Under the pieces are notes generated by a model. That model searched no databases. It was not told the origin of the DNA and worked only from the letters and a program-made list of their open reading frames with translations. The position numbers and the translations under genes were made by a program. From Sphingomonas naasensis (GTDB lineage: Bacteria > Pseudomonadota > Alphaproteobacteria > Sphingomonadales > Sphingomonadaceae), in contig NZ_SRXU01000006.1 in the NCBI RefSeq assembly GCF_004792695.1, positions 62,001 through 126,000 of the forward strand: 64,000 nucleotides of DNA, given 5' to 3'. This document shows, piece by piece, positions 24,638-35,246 of the stretch (its first letter is position 1; the number at the start of each line of letters is the position of its first letter).

Positions 24638-26128
24638 ATGGGCTTCTGGCAACGCACCCGCGCGCTGCGCTGGTGGATCATCGCGATCGTGATGCTCGGC
24701 ACGATCATCAACTATCTGGTGCGCCAGACATTGGGCGTCGTCGTCGCCACCGACGCCTTCCAGGCCGATGTGCCGATGACCCGCGAGCAATATAGCTGGG
24801 TCACCGGCGTCTTTCAGGCATTCATCATGCTCCAGCCGGTGGTCGGCTATATCCTCGACCGGATCGGACTGCGCAGCGGCATGGCGATCTTCGCCACCGC
24901 TTGGGGCCTGCTCACCTTCGCGCATGGCTGGGTGACGAACTGGCAGGGCCTCGCGCTGCTGCGCGGCGGGCTGGGCTTCGCCGAGGGCACCTCGCACACC
25001 GCCGGGCTCAAGGTCGTCTCCGAATGGTTTCCGGCGAAGGAGCGCGGGCTCGCCGGGGGGATCTACAATCTCGGCGCCTCGGCGGGGATCGCGATCGCGG
25101 GCCCGCTGGTGGCGATCGCGATCGGCTGGTGGAACTGGCGCGCGGCCTTCTACGTCGCCGGTGCCCTCGCCTTGCTGTGGGTGGTGCTGTGGCTGCTCTG
25201 GTACCGCACCCCCGAAGAACATGGCGCGCTCTCCGACGAGGAGCGCGCGCTGATCCGGTCGGGACAGGAAGCGCATGTCCAGGCATCCGGGGACGCCAAG
25301 CCGCCGGTGCTCTCGCTGCTCGGGCGGCGCAACTTCTGGGGCATCGCGCTGCCCCGCTTCCTCGCCGACCCGACCTGGGCGACGCTCACCTTTTGGCTGC
25401 CGCTCTATCTGAGCGAAGTGCGCGGGCTGAACCTGAGCGAGCTCGCGATCGCCGTGGTCCTGCCCTTCGTCGCCGCCGATATCGGCTGCCTGTTCGGCCC
25501 CGCGCTGGTGCTCTGGCTCGAGCGGCGCGGCATCGCGCTGATCGACGCGCGGCGCTGGACCTTCAGCTTCGGCGCGCTGTTGATGACGAGCATGATCTTC
25601 GTCGGCGGGGTGACCAACCCCGTCGCCGCGGTGGCGCTGCTGAGCGTCGGCGCCTTCGCGCACCAGACGCTGTCGGTGACCTGCATCACCATGGCGAGCG
25701 ACCTGTTCCGCCGCAACGAAGTCGGCACCGTCGCCGGCATGGCGGGGACGCTGGCCAATCTCGGCGTGCTGATCTTCACGTTGCTGATCGGCGCGCTCGT
25801 CGCGCGGATCGGGTACAATCCCTTCTTCGTCGCGCTTGGCGTGCTCGACCTGATCGCCGCCGCGTTGCTGTGGACGCTGGTGCGCAAGCCGGGCGAGGAC
25901 CAGGGGAGCGAGAGCGGCTGGATCCCGATCCTGCTCGGCGTGATCCTCTCCGCCGGGCTGACGCTGTTCTATGCGAGCGGCCTCGCGCCGACGCAGTGCA
26001 CGCTGTTCACCAGCTGGAGCGCGTGCACGGTGCCGATCGCGATGCGCGGCATCTGGGGCTTCGGCGTCGCGCTCGCCTTGCTCGGCCTCGCCATCGAAAT
26101 CCGCGCCCGGAGGCACCGTACCGCATGA
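24638..26128 (+). CDS. MFS transporter of the anion:cation symporter (hexuronate-type) family
   Basis: 496 residues from ATG 24638, with GGGAGAGG just upstream. Twelve membrane segments; family marks are WIIAIVMLGTIINYLVRQTL, ILDRIGLRSGMAIFATAWGL, LLRGGLGFAEGTSHTAGLKV then VSEWFPAKERGLAGGIYNLG, typical of ExuT/GudP-like carriers of hexuronates and related acids. It overlaps a beta-xylosidase-like gene by ATGA, so it may import an acidic sugar or a xylo-oligomer breakdown product; the choice is not clear from sequence. The start of this gene and ada are divergent, 112 bp apart. Confidence 0.85.
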   Translation: MGFWQRTRALRWWIIAIVMLGTIINYLVRQTLGVVVATDAFQADVPMTREQYSWVTGVFQAFIMLQPVVGYILDRIGLRSGMAIFATAWGLLTFAHGWVTNWQGLALLRGGLGFAEGTSHTAGLKVVSEWFPAKERGLAGGIYNLGASAGIAIAGPLVAIAIGWWNWRAAFYVAGALALLWVVLWLLWYRTPEEHGALSDEERALIRSGQEAHVQASGDAKPPVLSLLGRRNFWGIALPRFLADPTWATLTFWLPLYLSEVRGLNLSELAIAVVLPFVAADIGCLFGPALVLWLERRGIALIDARRWTFSFGALLMTSMIFVGGVTNPVAAVALLSVGAFAHQTLSVTCITMASDLFRRNEVGTVAGMAGTLANLGVLIFTLLIGALVARIGYNPFFVALGVLDLIAAALLWTLVRKPGEDQGSESGWIPILLGVILSAGLTLFYASGLAPTQCTLFTSWSACTVPIAMRGIWGFGVALALLGLAIEIRARRHRTA

Positions 26129-27840
26129 TCCGCAACCCGATCCTTCCGGGTTTCAACCCCGACCCCTCGATCTGCCGGGTCGGCGACGATTATTACATCG
26201 CCACCTCGACCTTCGAATGGTTTCCCGGCGTGCAGATCCATCATTCGCGCGATCTGGCGAACTGGCGGCTGATCACCCGCCCGCTCCGCCGCGCCAGCCA
26301 GCTCGACATGCGCGGCGATCCCGACAGCTGCGGCGTCTGGGCGCCCGACCTCAGCCATGACGGCGAGCGCTTCTGGCTGATCTACACCGATGTGAAGCGC
26401 TATGGCCGCACCACCGTGGGCGGGGCATCGGGCGCGAGCCTGCGCGACTTCCACAACTACCTCGTCACCTGCGAGACGATCGACGGCGACTGGTCCGATC
26501 CCGTCCACCTCAATTCGAGCGGCTTCGACCCCGGGCTGTTCCACGACGCAGACGGCCGCAAATATCTGGTCAACCAGCTCTGGGACCATCGCCCCGGCCG
26601 CAACCGCTTCGCCGGGATCGTGCTGCAGGAATATTCGCCGGAAGCGCAAAGGCTGATCGGCGAGCGCACCAACATCTTCCCCGGCACGCCGCTCGGCCTC
26701 ACCGAGGCGCCGCATCTCTACCGGCGCGACGGCTGGTATTATCTGCTCGTCGCCGAGGGCGGCACCGGCTGGAACCACGCCGTCACCATGGCGCGGTCAC
26801 GCGATCTGCGCGGGCCCTACGCGCTCCACCCCGACACCTATATTCTCAGCAGCCGCACCCGCCCCCACGCGCCGCTCCAGCGCGCCGGCCATGCCGATCT
26901 GGTCGAGACGCCCGACGGCCGCCCCTTCATGGCCTATCTCTGCGGCCGCCCCCTCCCCAATCGCGGGCGCTGCGTGCTCGGCCGCGAGACCGCGCTTCAG
27001 CCGATGGTCTGGGGCGAGGACGACTGGCTCTACACCGAGGATCGCAGCGGCCTGCCGGTGCTCGAGGCCGCGGCGCTTGCGGCACCTGCCCCGCCGTCAG
27101 GCATGCAGCGCCACCCCCGCTTCGCCGGCGGCCCGCGGCTGGGCCCAGGCCTTTCCGCGGGCAACGATCCGGCGGGGCGCGAAACCGCGACGCGCCACGA
27201 CTTCGACGACGCCGAACTGCCGCTCGACCTGCAATGGCTGCGCACCCCCGAGCCCGATCGCATCTTCAGCCTGACCGAGCGCCCGGGCCATCTGCGCCTC
27301 CATGGCCGCGAGACGATCGGCAGCCTGTTCACCCAGGCGCTGGTCGCGCGGCGGCAGCAGGATTTCTGCTATTCGGCCAGCTGCGCGATGGACTTCGCCC
27401 CCGCGCATTTCCAGCAGGCCGCGGGGCTGGTGGCTTATTACAACGGCAGCAAGTTCCATTACCTCCATGTCAGCCATGACGAGGCGATCGGCCGGCATAT
27501 CCGGGTGATGTCGGCGCTGCCGGACTCGCCGCAAGCCGACGCCTTCACGCCGCCGATCGCGATCCCCGAAGGCAGGATCGAGCTGCGCGTCGAGGTCGAT
27601 TACGAGCGGCTGCGCTTCGCCTTCCGCCCCGAAGGCGGCGACTGGATCTGGCTGCCCGAGCAATTCGACGCCAGCATCCTCTCCGATGAGGCGAGCCAGC
27701 CCGGCCTGCCCAACTTCACCGGGGCGTTCATCGGCATGGCCTGCCAGGACATGGCCGGGACCGGACTGGCCGCCGACTTCGACTGGTTCGACTATCGCGA
27801 GCGGCCCTATCGCGACGATCCGGCACGGGCCGATGTGTAG
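26125..27840 (+). CDS. GH43 beta-xylosidase-like enzyme
   Basis: 571 residues, no signal peptide, starting at the ATG that overlaps the transporter stop. N-terminal five-bladed propeller: MIRNPILPGFNPDPSICRVG with the base Asp13, NSSGFDPGLFHDADGRKYLV with Asp135 and GLTEAPHLYRRDGWYYLLVA with the acid Glu194. The C-terminal beta-sandwich (residues about 350-571) is the GH43_C2 type seen in beta-xylosidases of the XynB class, containing QQAAGLVAYYNGSKFHYLHV. It would release xylose from imported xylo-oligosaccharides in the cytoplasm; some relatives act on arabinosides. Confidence 0.88.
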   Translation: MIRNPILPGFNPDPSICRVGDDYYIATSTFEWFPGVQIHHSRDLANWRLITRPLRRASQLDMRGDPDSCGVWAPDLSHDGERFWLIYTDVKRYGRTTVGGASGASLRDFHNYLVTCETIDGDWSDPVHLNSSGFDPGLFHDADGRKYLVNQLWDHRPGRNRFAGIVLQEYSPEAQRLIGERTNIFPGTPLGLTEAPHLYRRDGWYYLLVAEGGTGWNHAVTMARSRDLRGPYALHPDTYILSSRTRPHAPLQRAGHADLVETPDGRPFMAYLCGRPLPNRGRCVLGRETALQPMVWGEDDWLYTEDRSGLPVLEAAALAAPAPPSGMQRHPRFAGGPRLGPGLSAGNDPAGRETATRHDFDDAELPLDLQWLRTPEPDRIFSLTERPGHLRLHGRETIGSLFTQALVARRQQDFCYSASCAMDFAPAHFQQAAGLVAYYNGSKFHYLHVSHDEAIGRHIRVMSALPDSPQADAFTPPIAIPEGRIELRVEVDYERLRFAFRPEGGDWIWLPEQFDASILSDEASQPGLPNFTGAFIGMACQDMAGTGLAADFDWFDYRERPYRDDPARADV

Positions 27841-27843
27841 GAA

Positions 27844-27873
27844 GGCGAAACCGGCATTTTGTAGGGTTTCGCC
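27844..27873 (+). terminator. Hairpin after the xylosidase gene
   Basis: GGCGAAACC (27844-27852) pairs with GGTTTCGCC (27865-27873) around a 12-base loop that contains a TTTT. It starts four bases after the stop codon. No long T run follows. A second weaker inverted repeat, AGAGTCG / CGACTCT, lies at 27888-27909. From 27910 to 28096 I see no gene, only a half copy of the GC-rich repeat near 28050-28079. Confidence 0.5.
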
Positions 27874-28096
27874 GGGCTAGAGTCGCAAGAGTCGCGGTAG
27901 AACGACTCTCGCGTTGCGCGAGCAGGAAATATTGTTGCCGGATGCTGTAGGATGAATCGACGGCGTCAAAGAGCGCGGCCGGCTGCTGCCGGACCGGCGG
28001 CGAGGCAAGCAGGCGGAATCCTACATTGCAAGATGGCGGATTCGAAGCGGAAGCTCCTTCTCCCCTTGCGGGAGGAATGAAGTCCGAATTCGCGGC

Positions 28097-28576
28097 CTAG
28101 TTGTCGAGAAACTGCCGGATCGCGTCGACGAGCTTCTGCTTGCGGGGGTTGCCCGCCACGGGCGGCGGCGACGACGCTTCCGGCGCCCCGGCGGCGGCGC
28201 GGCGGGGCTGCGCCATCGGCAGCCGCTTGCGCAGCTCGGCCTCGAGATTGGCGAGGACATCGGCCTGGCCCTGAAAGGCGCGCGCCATCTTGGACTGCGG
28301 CAGCGGCACGAGGAACTCGCAGCCATGGCGCCGCCCCTCGCGCCAGATCACCTGCGCCTCGCGCGAGCCTGCGCCCGACAGGCCGATCGCGATCAGCGTG
28401 CCCGGCGGAATCTCCTCTTCCGAGACGAACAGGAAGCCGGTGCGCGAGAAATTGTCGACCAGCACTTCGAACGGCCGGCCATCCGCACCGCGAAGCGTGC
28501 TTTCGCTCGCGACATGGAAGCGGATCGCCCCGCGCTGATCGACTTCGCCAAGAACTTCCAGACGCGCAACCAACAA
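28097..28576 (-). CDS. PilZ-domain protein with intact c-di-GMP motifs
   Basis: 159 residues from a TTG start at 28576; the start is supported by GGAGGAG at proper spacing and by the absence of a better in-frame ATG. The PilZ domain occupies about residues 5-100: the RxxxR motif is Arg15-Gly-Ala-Ile-Arg19, and NxSxxG is Asn42-Phe-Ser-Arg-Thr-Gly47. These two motifs bind cyclic di-GMP in known PilZ proteins. A helical, Pro/Ala-rich C-terminal tail follows, ending in KLVDAIRQFLDN. Probably a cytoplasmic c-di-GMP receptor; the downstream process is unknown. Confidence 0.8.
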   Translation of the reverse strand: MLVARLEVLGEVDQRGAIRFHVASESTLRGADGRPFEVLVDNFSRTGFLFVSEEEIPPGTLIAIGLSGAGSREAQVIWREGRRHGCEFLVPLPQSKMARAFQGQADVLANLEAELRKRLPMAQPRRAAAGAPEASSPPPVAGNPRKQKLVDAIRQFLDN

Positions 28577-28627
28577 GCTGCCTACTCCTCCACCGTAGCG
28601 AGGATTTTAGCGCCGAGGTAGTTAACG

Positions 28628-28660
28628 GATAGTGCGACAAACCGCTTTCGTCGCACTATC
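28628..28660. promoter_or_regulatory. Inverted repeat between the PilZ gene and the subtilase-like gene
   Basis: GATAGTGCGAC (28628-28638) and its exact reverse complement (28650-28660) separated by 11 bases. It lies in the divergent gap 52 bp upstream of the PilZ start and 37 bp before the lipoprotein start. It could be an operator for either gene or an RNA hairpin. Confidence 0.5.
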
Positions 28661-28696
28661 GTCGCGGTGGCATTTCGGTTCGAGCATCAAGCCCCG

Positions 28697-30109
28697 ATGA
28701 TGGTCCATGCTCGCGCGCTTGTCCTCGCTCCGCTTGTCCTGCTCGGCGCCTGTGGCGGCAATGGGGGCGGCGTCACCACACCACCCGTACCCACGCCCAG
28801 CCCGAGCCCTACACCAAGCCCCTCACCTACCCCGACCGACCCGCTGGCTCCGCAAATCGCGCAAGCTCGCACCGCCATCCTTGCGGACACCTGCTTCCGC
28901 GACGGCGCCGGCAATTGCGCATGGGCCGATCGCGCCTATTCCTCCGCTGATTTCGAAATGGTGCCGAACAGCGGCGAAGCGATCCTGATCGTCGACGATC
29001 TTCCGCGCCTCCCGGTGCGCGCGATACGCTTCCGCAAGCGGATCAAGGGCTATTTCCGGCTTGGCGTGGGCGGCGCGCTGGCTCCGGCCGGCACCCAATG
29101 GCGTGTTCCCGCGACGCTCTGGAACGTGCTCGATCAGTTCTCGGGGCCCGATCACATCGCCACGCAGCGCCTGTCGAGCCTGCGCGAGGCAGCTTCCACA
29201 TCCTATGCCAAAGTGGATTTCGACAATGTCGGCCATGGCAGCTACGTCTTTTCGCTGATCGCCGACACCAATCCAGCCCAGCCATTGGTGTTGATGGACT
29301 CGATCCGTCTCGCCGATATCGCGCATGCCGAATATTGCGATACCTCCGGCTCAGCCGCGGCGCAGACGCGCCTCGTTCAAACGGCTCAACATGCCGCCGA
29401 CGAGATCGTCGCCATGATGCGCGCCCACAATGTTCGTTTCGTGAACTATAGCGGCGGCCACACCTTCGAGGTGCTGCGCGACGGCTGGCAAGCAGCGTGC
29501 GGTACGCCGCTGCCCGCAGAAGCCGTGCTACGCGACAGGCTCGCGGCCTATGCGCCGATCTACACCGCTCTGTTCGCGACACCGGGCGTGATGACCGCAC
29601 AAGCCGCGTCGGAAAATGACGGCAGCCACAATGCGCCCTATGACCAGCCCCTGCCCGCTTACGCCAATCGCTTGCGCGCCGGCTATTTCACGACCCTGAA
29701 CTCCGGATTGGATGCATCGGGCCGCGGGGATCACAGCGCATTCCAGGGCTGGCCCGCTCAGGGCGATGCCGATATCTTCCTCAACACCGGCGTCCTGCCC
29801 GTCCGCCCCTTCGCTTATAACAGCACGCCGCTTCTTCAGATCGACGGCTTCGGACTCGCGCTCGAGCCGATCAGCGCGCCGCAAACATCATGGATCGCCC
29901 CACTTGCGCTCGCCCGCCTCATCAACCTGCGCTATGCCGGCTTCGCGGATCGCGTGATGAGCGACGCGTTGATTTCGGAGATCTTCCGGACCGCGACCCC
30001 GCCGCTCTGCGCCGGCATTCTCGGCGGGCGCTGCATTTATCAGGACCCTTCGCTCCACGGCCAGATCGAAGCGATCCGCCTCCAGTTTCGGCCTGCCTTA
30101 TTCCCATAA
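28697..30109 (+). CDS. Lipoprotein with a strongly diverged subtilisin-like (S8) domain
   Basis: 470 residues from ATG 28697. The lipobox is LLGAC (Cys19), followed by a Pro/Ser/Thr-rich linker. In the mature part the S8 landmarks can be read in the right order: Asp100 or 101 in LIVDD, His180 in NVGHGSYVFSLIAD (compare the subtilase HGTHVA motif), Asn307 in AASENDGS (compare AAGNDG) and Ser398 in QTSWIAPLALARLI (compare GTSFAAP). The glycine before the Ser-containing motif and other usual marks are altered, so I regard it as a divergent or possibly inactive subtilase. Outer-membrane or periplasmic lipoprotein; substrate unknown. Confidence 0.6.
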   Translation: MMVHARALVLAPLVLLGACGGNGGGVTTPPVPTPSPSPTPSPSPTPTDPLAPQIAQARTAILADTCFRDGAGNCAWADRAYSSADFEMVPNSGEAILIVDDLPRLPVRAIRFRKRIKGYFRLGVGGALAPAGTQWRVPATLWNVLDQFSGPDHIATQRLSSLREAASTSYAKVDFDNVGHGSYVFSLIADTNPAQPLVLMDSIRLADIAHAEYCDTSGSAAAQTRLVQTAQHAADEIVAMMRAHNVRFVNYSGGHTFEVLRDGWQAACGTPLPAEAVLRDRLAAYAPIYTALFATPGVMTAQAASENDGSHNAPYDQPLPAYANRLRAGYFTTLNSGLDASGRGDHSAFQGWPAQGDADIFLNTGVLPVRPFAYNSTPLLQIDGFGLALEPISAPQTSWIAPLALARLINLRYAGFADRVMSDALISEIFRTATPPLCAGILGGRCIYQDPSLHGQIEAIRLQFRPALFP

Positions 30110-30120
30110 TCCCGGCAATC

Positions 30121-30149
30121 TTGACTTTGGTCAGCCTCGCTGCCATATG
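30121..30149 (+). promoter_or_regulatory. Possible promoter of the DEAD-box helicase gene
   Basis: TTGACT (30121-30126), 17-bp spacer, CATATG (30144-30149). It would give a leader of about 170 bases before the ATG at 30327. That leader has a T-rich stretch and a bulged hairpin (GGGTCGTCAA, then TTTTGACCC, 30249-30270). From 30110 to 30326 there is no gene. Confidence 0.4.
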
Positions 30150-30326
30150 CGCCCCCAGCGAGGCATCATGCAGCGTGATCGGACGAAGCCTGTATTGGCC
30201 CCCGTCCCGGCTCTGCCTCGGTTATATTCACGGCTTCCCTAGTCACGCGGGTCGTCAATTTTTTGACCCCGCCTTCGTGCGCCCATTTTCCGTGCGCGCG
30301 CGCCGGCCGTATTCGTAAGGTCCATA

Positions 30327-31811
30327 ATGCAATTCAATCAGCTCGGTCTCTCGCAGACCGTTCTCGCCGCGCTTGCCGCCAAGGGCTATAGCGAGGCGAC
30401 GCCGATCCAGGCGCAGTCGATCCCGTCGCTGCTCGAGGGCCGCGATTTGCTCGGCATCGCCCAGACCGGCACCGGCAAGACCGCCGCGTTCATGCTTCCC
30501 TCGATCGATCGGCTGATTGCGTCGGGCAAGCGCGCTCAGCCGCGCGGCTGCCGCATGCTCGTCCTCGCGCCGACGCGCGAGCTCGCCAGCCAGATCGCCG
30601 ACAATGCCCGGCATTATGCCAAGGGCACGCCGCTCTCGGTCGCGACGATCTTCGGCGGTACTTCGATCCACAAGAACAAGAGCGATCTCGCCCGCGGCGT
30701 CGACATCGTCGTCGCCACCCCGGGCCGCCTCGTCGACCTGATGGACCAGCATTATGCGATCCTGCTCGGGATCGAGATCCTCGTCCTCGACGAAGCCGAC
30801 CAGATGATGGACCTCGGCTTCATCCACGCGCTCAAGCGGATCGTCCGCGACCTGCCGTCGAAGCGCCAGACTCTGTTCTTCTCGGCGACGATGCCGAAGA
30901 CGATCCGCGAGCTCGCCGGCCAGTTCATCAAGAACCCGGTCGAAGTGAAGGTCACCCCCGAGGCGACCACCGCCGAGCGTGTGGAGCAGCACGTGACCTA
31001 TGTCGCGCAGGCCGAGAAGCAGGCGCTGCTGACGATCGCGCTGCGCGACGAGACCATCGATCGTGCGCTGGTCTTCACCCGCACCAAGCACGGCGCCGAC
31101 CGCGTCGTCCGCCTGCTCGCGGGCAACGGCATCGCGGCGAACGCGATCCACGGCAACAAGAGCCAGCCGCAGCGCGAGCGCGCGCTGGGCGAGTTCCGCT
31201 CGGGCAAGGTCAAGATCCTCGTCGCGACCGACATCGCCGCGCGCGGCATCGACGTCTCGGGGGTGAGCCATGTGTTCAACTTCGAGCTGCCCAACGTTCC
31301 CGACCAATATGTCCACCGCATCGGCCGCACCGCGCGCGCCGGCGCGACCGGGCTCGCGATCAGCTATTGCGCCGATGACGAGCGGCCGTACCTGCGCGAC
31401 ATCGAGCGGCTGACCCGGCAGAAGCTGGTCGTCCAGTCGCTGCCCGAGGGCTTCGTCAACGAGGCGGCGAAGATCAAATCGACTCGCCAGCCGACGCCGA
31501 TGGGCCGCGACGAGCAGAACGGCCGCAACGGCCGCGCGATGCAGCATGGCCGCCCCGGCGGTCAGCGTCATGGCGGCGGTCAGGGCCAGCGCGGCGGCCA
31601 GGGGCAGCGTCAGGGCGAGCGCGGCGATCAGCAGCGCCGCCACGACGCCGGTCCGCGTCCCGAGGCCAATGGCGAAGCGCGCCCGCGCCGCTTCGACGCG
31701 CCGCAGGGCGGTGAGGCTCGGGGCGAGAAGCCGCGCAACTATGCCCGGCCCAAGGGCAAGTTCCACGCCCGTCCGGCCCGCCCGGCGGGTGCCGGCGGCC
31801 GCGGGCGCTAA
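30327..31811 (+). CDS. DEAD-box ATP-dependent RNA helicase (RhlE-like)
   Basis: 494 residues. All DEAD-box motifs are visible: YSEATPIQAQSIPSLLEGRD (Q motif), AQTGTGKTAAF, APTRELASQI, ATPGRLVDLM, LDEADQMMDLGF, FSATMPKT, then ATDIAARGIDVSGVSHVFNF and HRIGRTARAGATG. The last 110 residues are an RGG/Gln-rich disordered tail typical of RhlE-like enzymes in this group. Such helicases remodel ribosomal and messenger RNA, often in the cold; the long leader fits that idea but is not proof. Confidence 0.93.
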   Translation: MQFNQLGLSQTVLAALAAKGYSEATPIQAQSIPSLLEGRDLLGIAQTGTGKTAAFMLPSIDRLIASGKRAQPRGCRMLVLAPTRELASQIADNARHYAKGTPLSVATIFGGTSIHKNKSDLARGVDIVVATPGRLVDLMDQHYAILLGIEILVLDEADQMMDLGFIHALKRIVRDLPSKRQTLFFSATMPKTIRELAGQFIKNPVEVKVTPEATTAERVEQHVTYVAQAEKQALLTIALRDETIDRALVFTRTKHGADRVVRLLAGNGIAANAIHGNKSQPQRERALGEFRSGKVKILVATDIAARGIDVSGVSHVFNFELPNVPDQYVHRIGRTARAGATGLAISYCADDERPYLRDIERLTRQKLVVQSLPEGFVNEAAKIKSTRQPTPMGRDEQNGRNGRAMQHGRPGGQRHGGGQGQRGGQGQRQGERGDQQRRHDAGPRPEANGEARPRRFDAPQGGEARGEKPRNYARPKGKFHARPARPAGAGGRGR

Positions 31812-31818
31812 CTATCGC

Positions 31819-31950
31819 TCCTCCCTCGCATAAGCGGGGGAGGTGGCATGCGCAGCATGACGGAGGGGGTCTCTCCGCGGGCAACACCGCCCGTGGAGAG
31901 GCCCCCTCCACCACTTCGTGGTCCCCCTCCCCCGCTGCGCGAGGGAGGAA
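31819..31950. repeat. Palindromic intergenic repeat, copy C (convergent gap helicase / TPR gene)
   Basis: Arms GCTCCTCCCTCGCATAAGCG and the matching CGCTGCGCGAGGGAGGAA, with GGTGGCATGCGCAGCATGAC as in copies A and E, and an inner pair around TCCGCGGGCAACACCGCCCG. Convergent position. Confidence 0.85.
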
Positions 31951-31958
31951 TTCAGACT

Positions 31959-32867
31959 TTACCCCCGCCGCCGCTTCGCGCGTTCCTGCGCATCCTCGCG
32001 GCCGGCGATCAGCCGGCTGGCGCGCTCGGCGCCCTCGCGGCCTTCGTTGGCGCCGGCGCGGATCGCGTCCTGATAGAGCGCCACGGCCTTCTCATATTCG
32101 CCGCGCTGCTCGGCGCAGAGGCCGAGATTGAACAGCAACGAGGGATATCCCGGCGCTTCGGCCTGCATCGCCTCCCAGCCGCGGCACGCGCCCTGCGCAT
32201 CGCGCTTGGTGAGCTTGACCAGCTCCTTGAAGCGATTCGCCGTCTCCTTCGAGAGCCCCTTGGTGCCCTCGCGCACGCGGATCTTGTAGGTGTCGACATG
32301 CGGCACGAGATCGCCGCGCAGCGATCCCGCGATGTCGCGGATCGCGCCCTCGATCACATCCTCGGTGGTGCGCGACGGATTGTCGCCGCGGCACCATTCG
32401 ACTTCGTCGCGAAACGGCTTGGGCTGCGAATAGAGGATGCGGCCATCGGTGTTGCGGACGATGCGGATATCGGCCTTGATGTCGATGATACGGCGCTTGC
32501 AGCGGATCTCGACCTGCTCCTCCTTGAGGCATTTGCCCTTGGCGTCCTTCGAGACGCACTGCTTCTCCTTTCTGGTGAAGCTGCTTTCGTCGACGCCGGT
32601 GTTGACGCTTCCCGAGATCGATCCCTCGGCGGTGTCGCGTCCGGCGCGGCCGCCGAGCAGCTCGAACTGGCTACCGCCCAGCGCGCGCTCGATCGCGATC
32701 TGCAACGCGGCGCCGTCGCTGCCGCCGAAGCGATCGACCGATACCGATTCGAGAAAGCTCGCCTCGCGATGGTTCGCCGGGAACTCCCCGGTGACTTCGA
32801 GCACCTCGGCCTGCGCGAATCCGGTCCATGCCAGAGCCCCCGCCAGAAGCCATGCCTTGCGCTTCAT
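31959..32867 (-). CDS. Secreted protein with a C-terminal TPR-like region
   Basis: 302 residues from ATG 32867, with GGGGGAAGG upstream and the signal peptide MKRKAWLLAGALAWTGFAQA. The mature start EVLEVTGEFPANHREASFLE is followed by a Cys-containing middle (KEKQCVSKDAKGKCLKEEQV, EIRCKRRIIDIKADIRIVR) and a TPR-like pair (YPSLLFNLGLCAEQRGEYEK then AVALYQDAIRAGANEG). An exported, probably periplasmic protein of unknown function. It diverges from the atp operon with 185 bp between starts. Confidence 0.7.
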   Translation of the reverse strand: MKRKAWLLAGALAWTGFAQAEVLEVTGEFPANHREASFLESVSVDRFGGSDGAALQIAIERALGGSQFELLGGRAGRDTAEGSISGSVNTGVDESSFTRKEKQCVSKDAKGKCLKEEQVEIRCKRRIIDIKADIRIVRNTDGRILYSQPKPFRDEVEWCRGDNPSRTTEDVIEGAIRDIAGSLRGDLVPHVDTYKIRVREGTKGLSKETANRFKELVKLTKRDAQGACRGWEAMQAEAPGYPSLLFNLGLCAEQRGEYEKAVALYQDAIRAGANEGREGAERASRLIAGREDAQERAKRRRG

Positions 32868-32937
32868 CCTTCCCCCCATTTTCGTTCCCCGCGCCCCAGA
32901 GCAACATCTCTGCGCCCGCTTGTCCAGAGGAGTCGGG

Positions 32938-32966
32938 TTGCATGTCTGTGACACCGATGCTAACCG
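32938..32966 (+). promoter_or_regulatory. Possible promoter of the atp operon
   Basis: TTGCAT (32938-32943), 17-bp spacer, TAACCG (32961-32966), about 85 bp upstream of atpH. A good alphaproteobacterial match at -35 and the first two bases of -10. A downstream TTTTTT at 33005-33010 lies in the leader. Confidence 0.4.
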
Positions 32967-33052
32967 CGCCGCGACCCATCGGGGCGCCCTTCCAGGCGTG
33001 CCCCTTTTTTGCATGGGGCCAATTCCGAACCCTCCAAGAGGAACCGACACGC

Positions 33053-35148
<2,096 letters not shown>

Positions 35149-35153
35149 CCACC

Positions 35154-35233
35154 GTCACCCCGGCGAGAGCCGGGGTCTCAGGCCGCAAGCGCGCGGCCTG
35201 CCGCACGAGATCCCGGCTTTCGCCGGGATGACG
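35154..35233. repeat. Short REP-like hairpin repeat between atpA and atpG
   Basis: GTCACCCCGGCGAGAGCCGG at the left end pairs with CCCGGCTTTCGCCGGGATGAC at the right end, with an inner GGCCGC / GCGGCC pair. Related to the elements at 38430-38456 and 59025-59144 through the GTCACCCCGGC start. Sited inside the operon, so it may adjust mRNA stability or expression ratio. Confidence 0.75.
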
Positions 35234-35246
35234 AAGAAGGAAGAAG

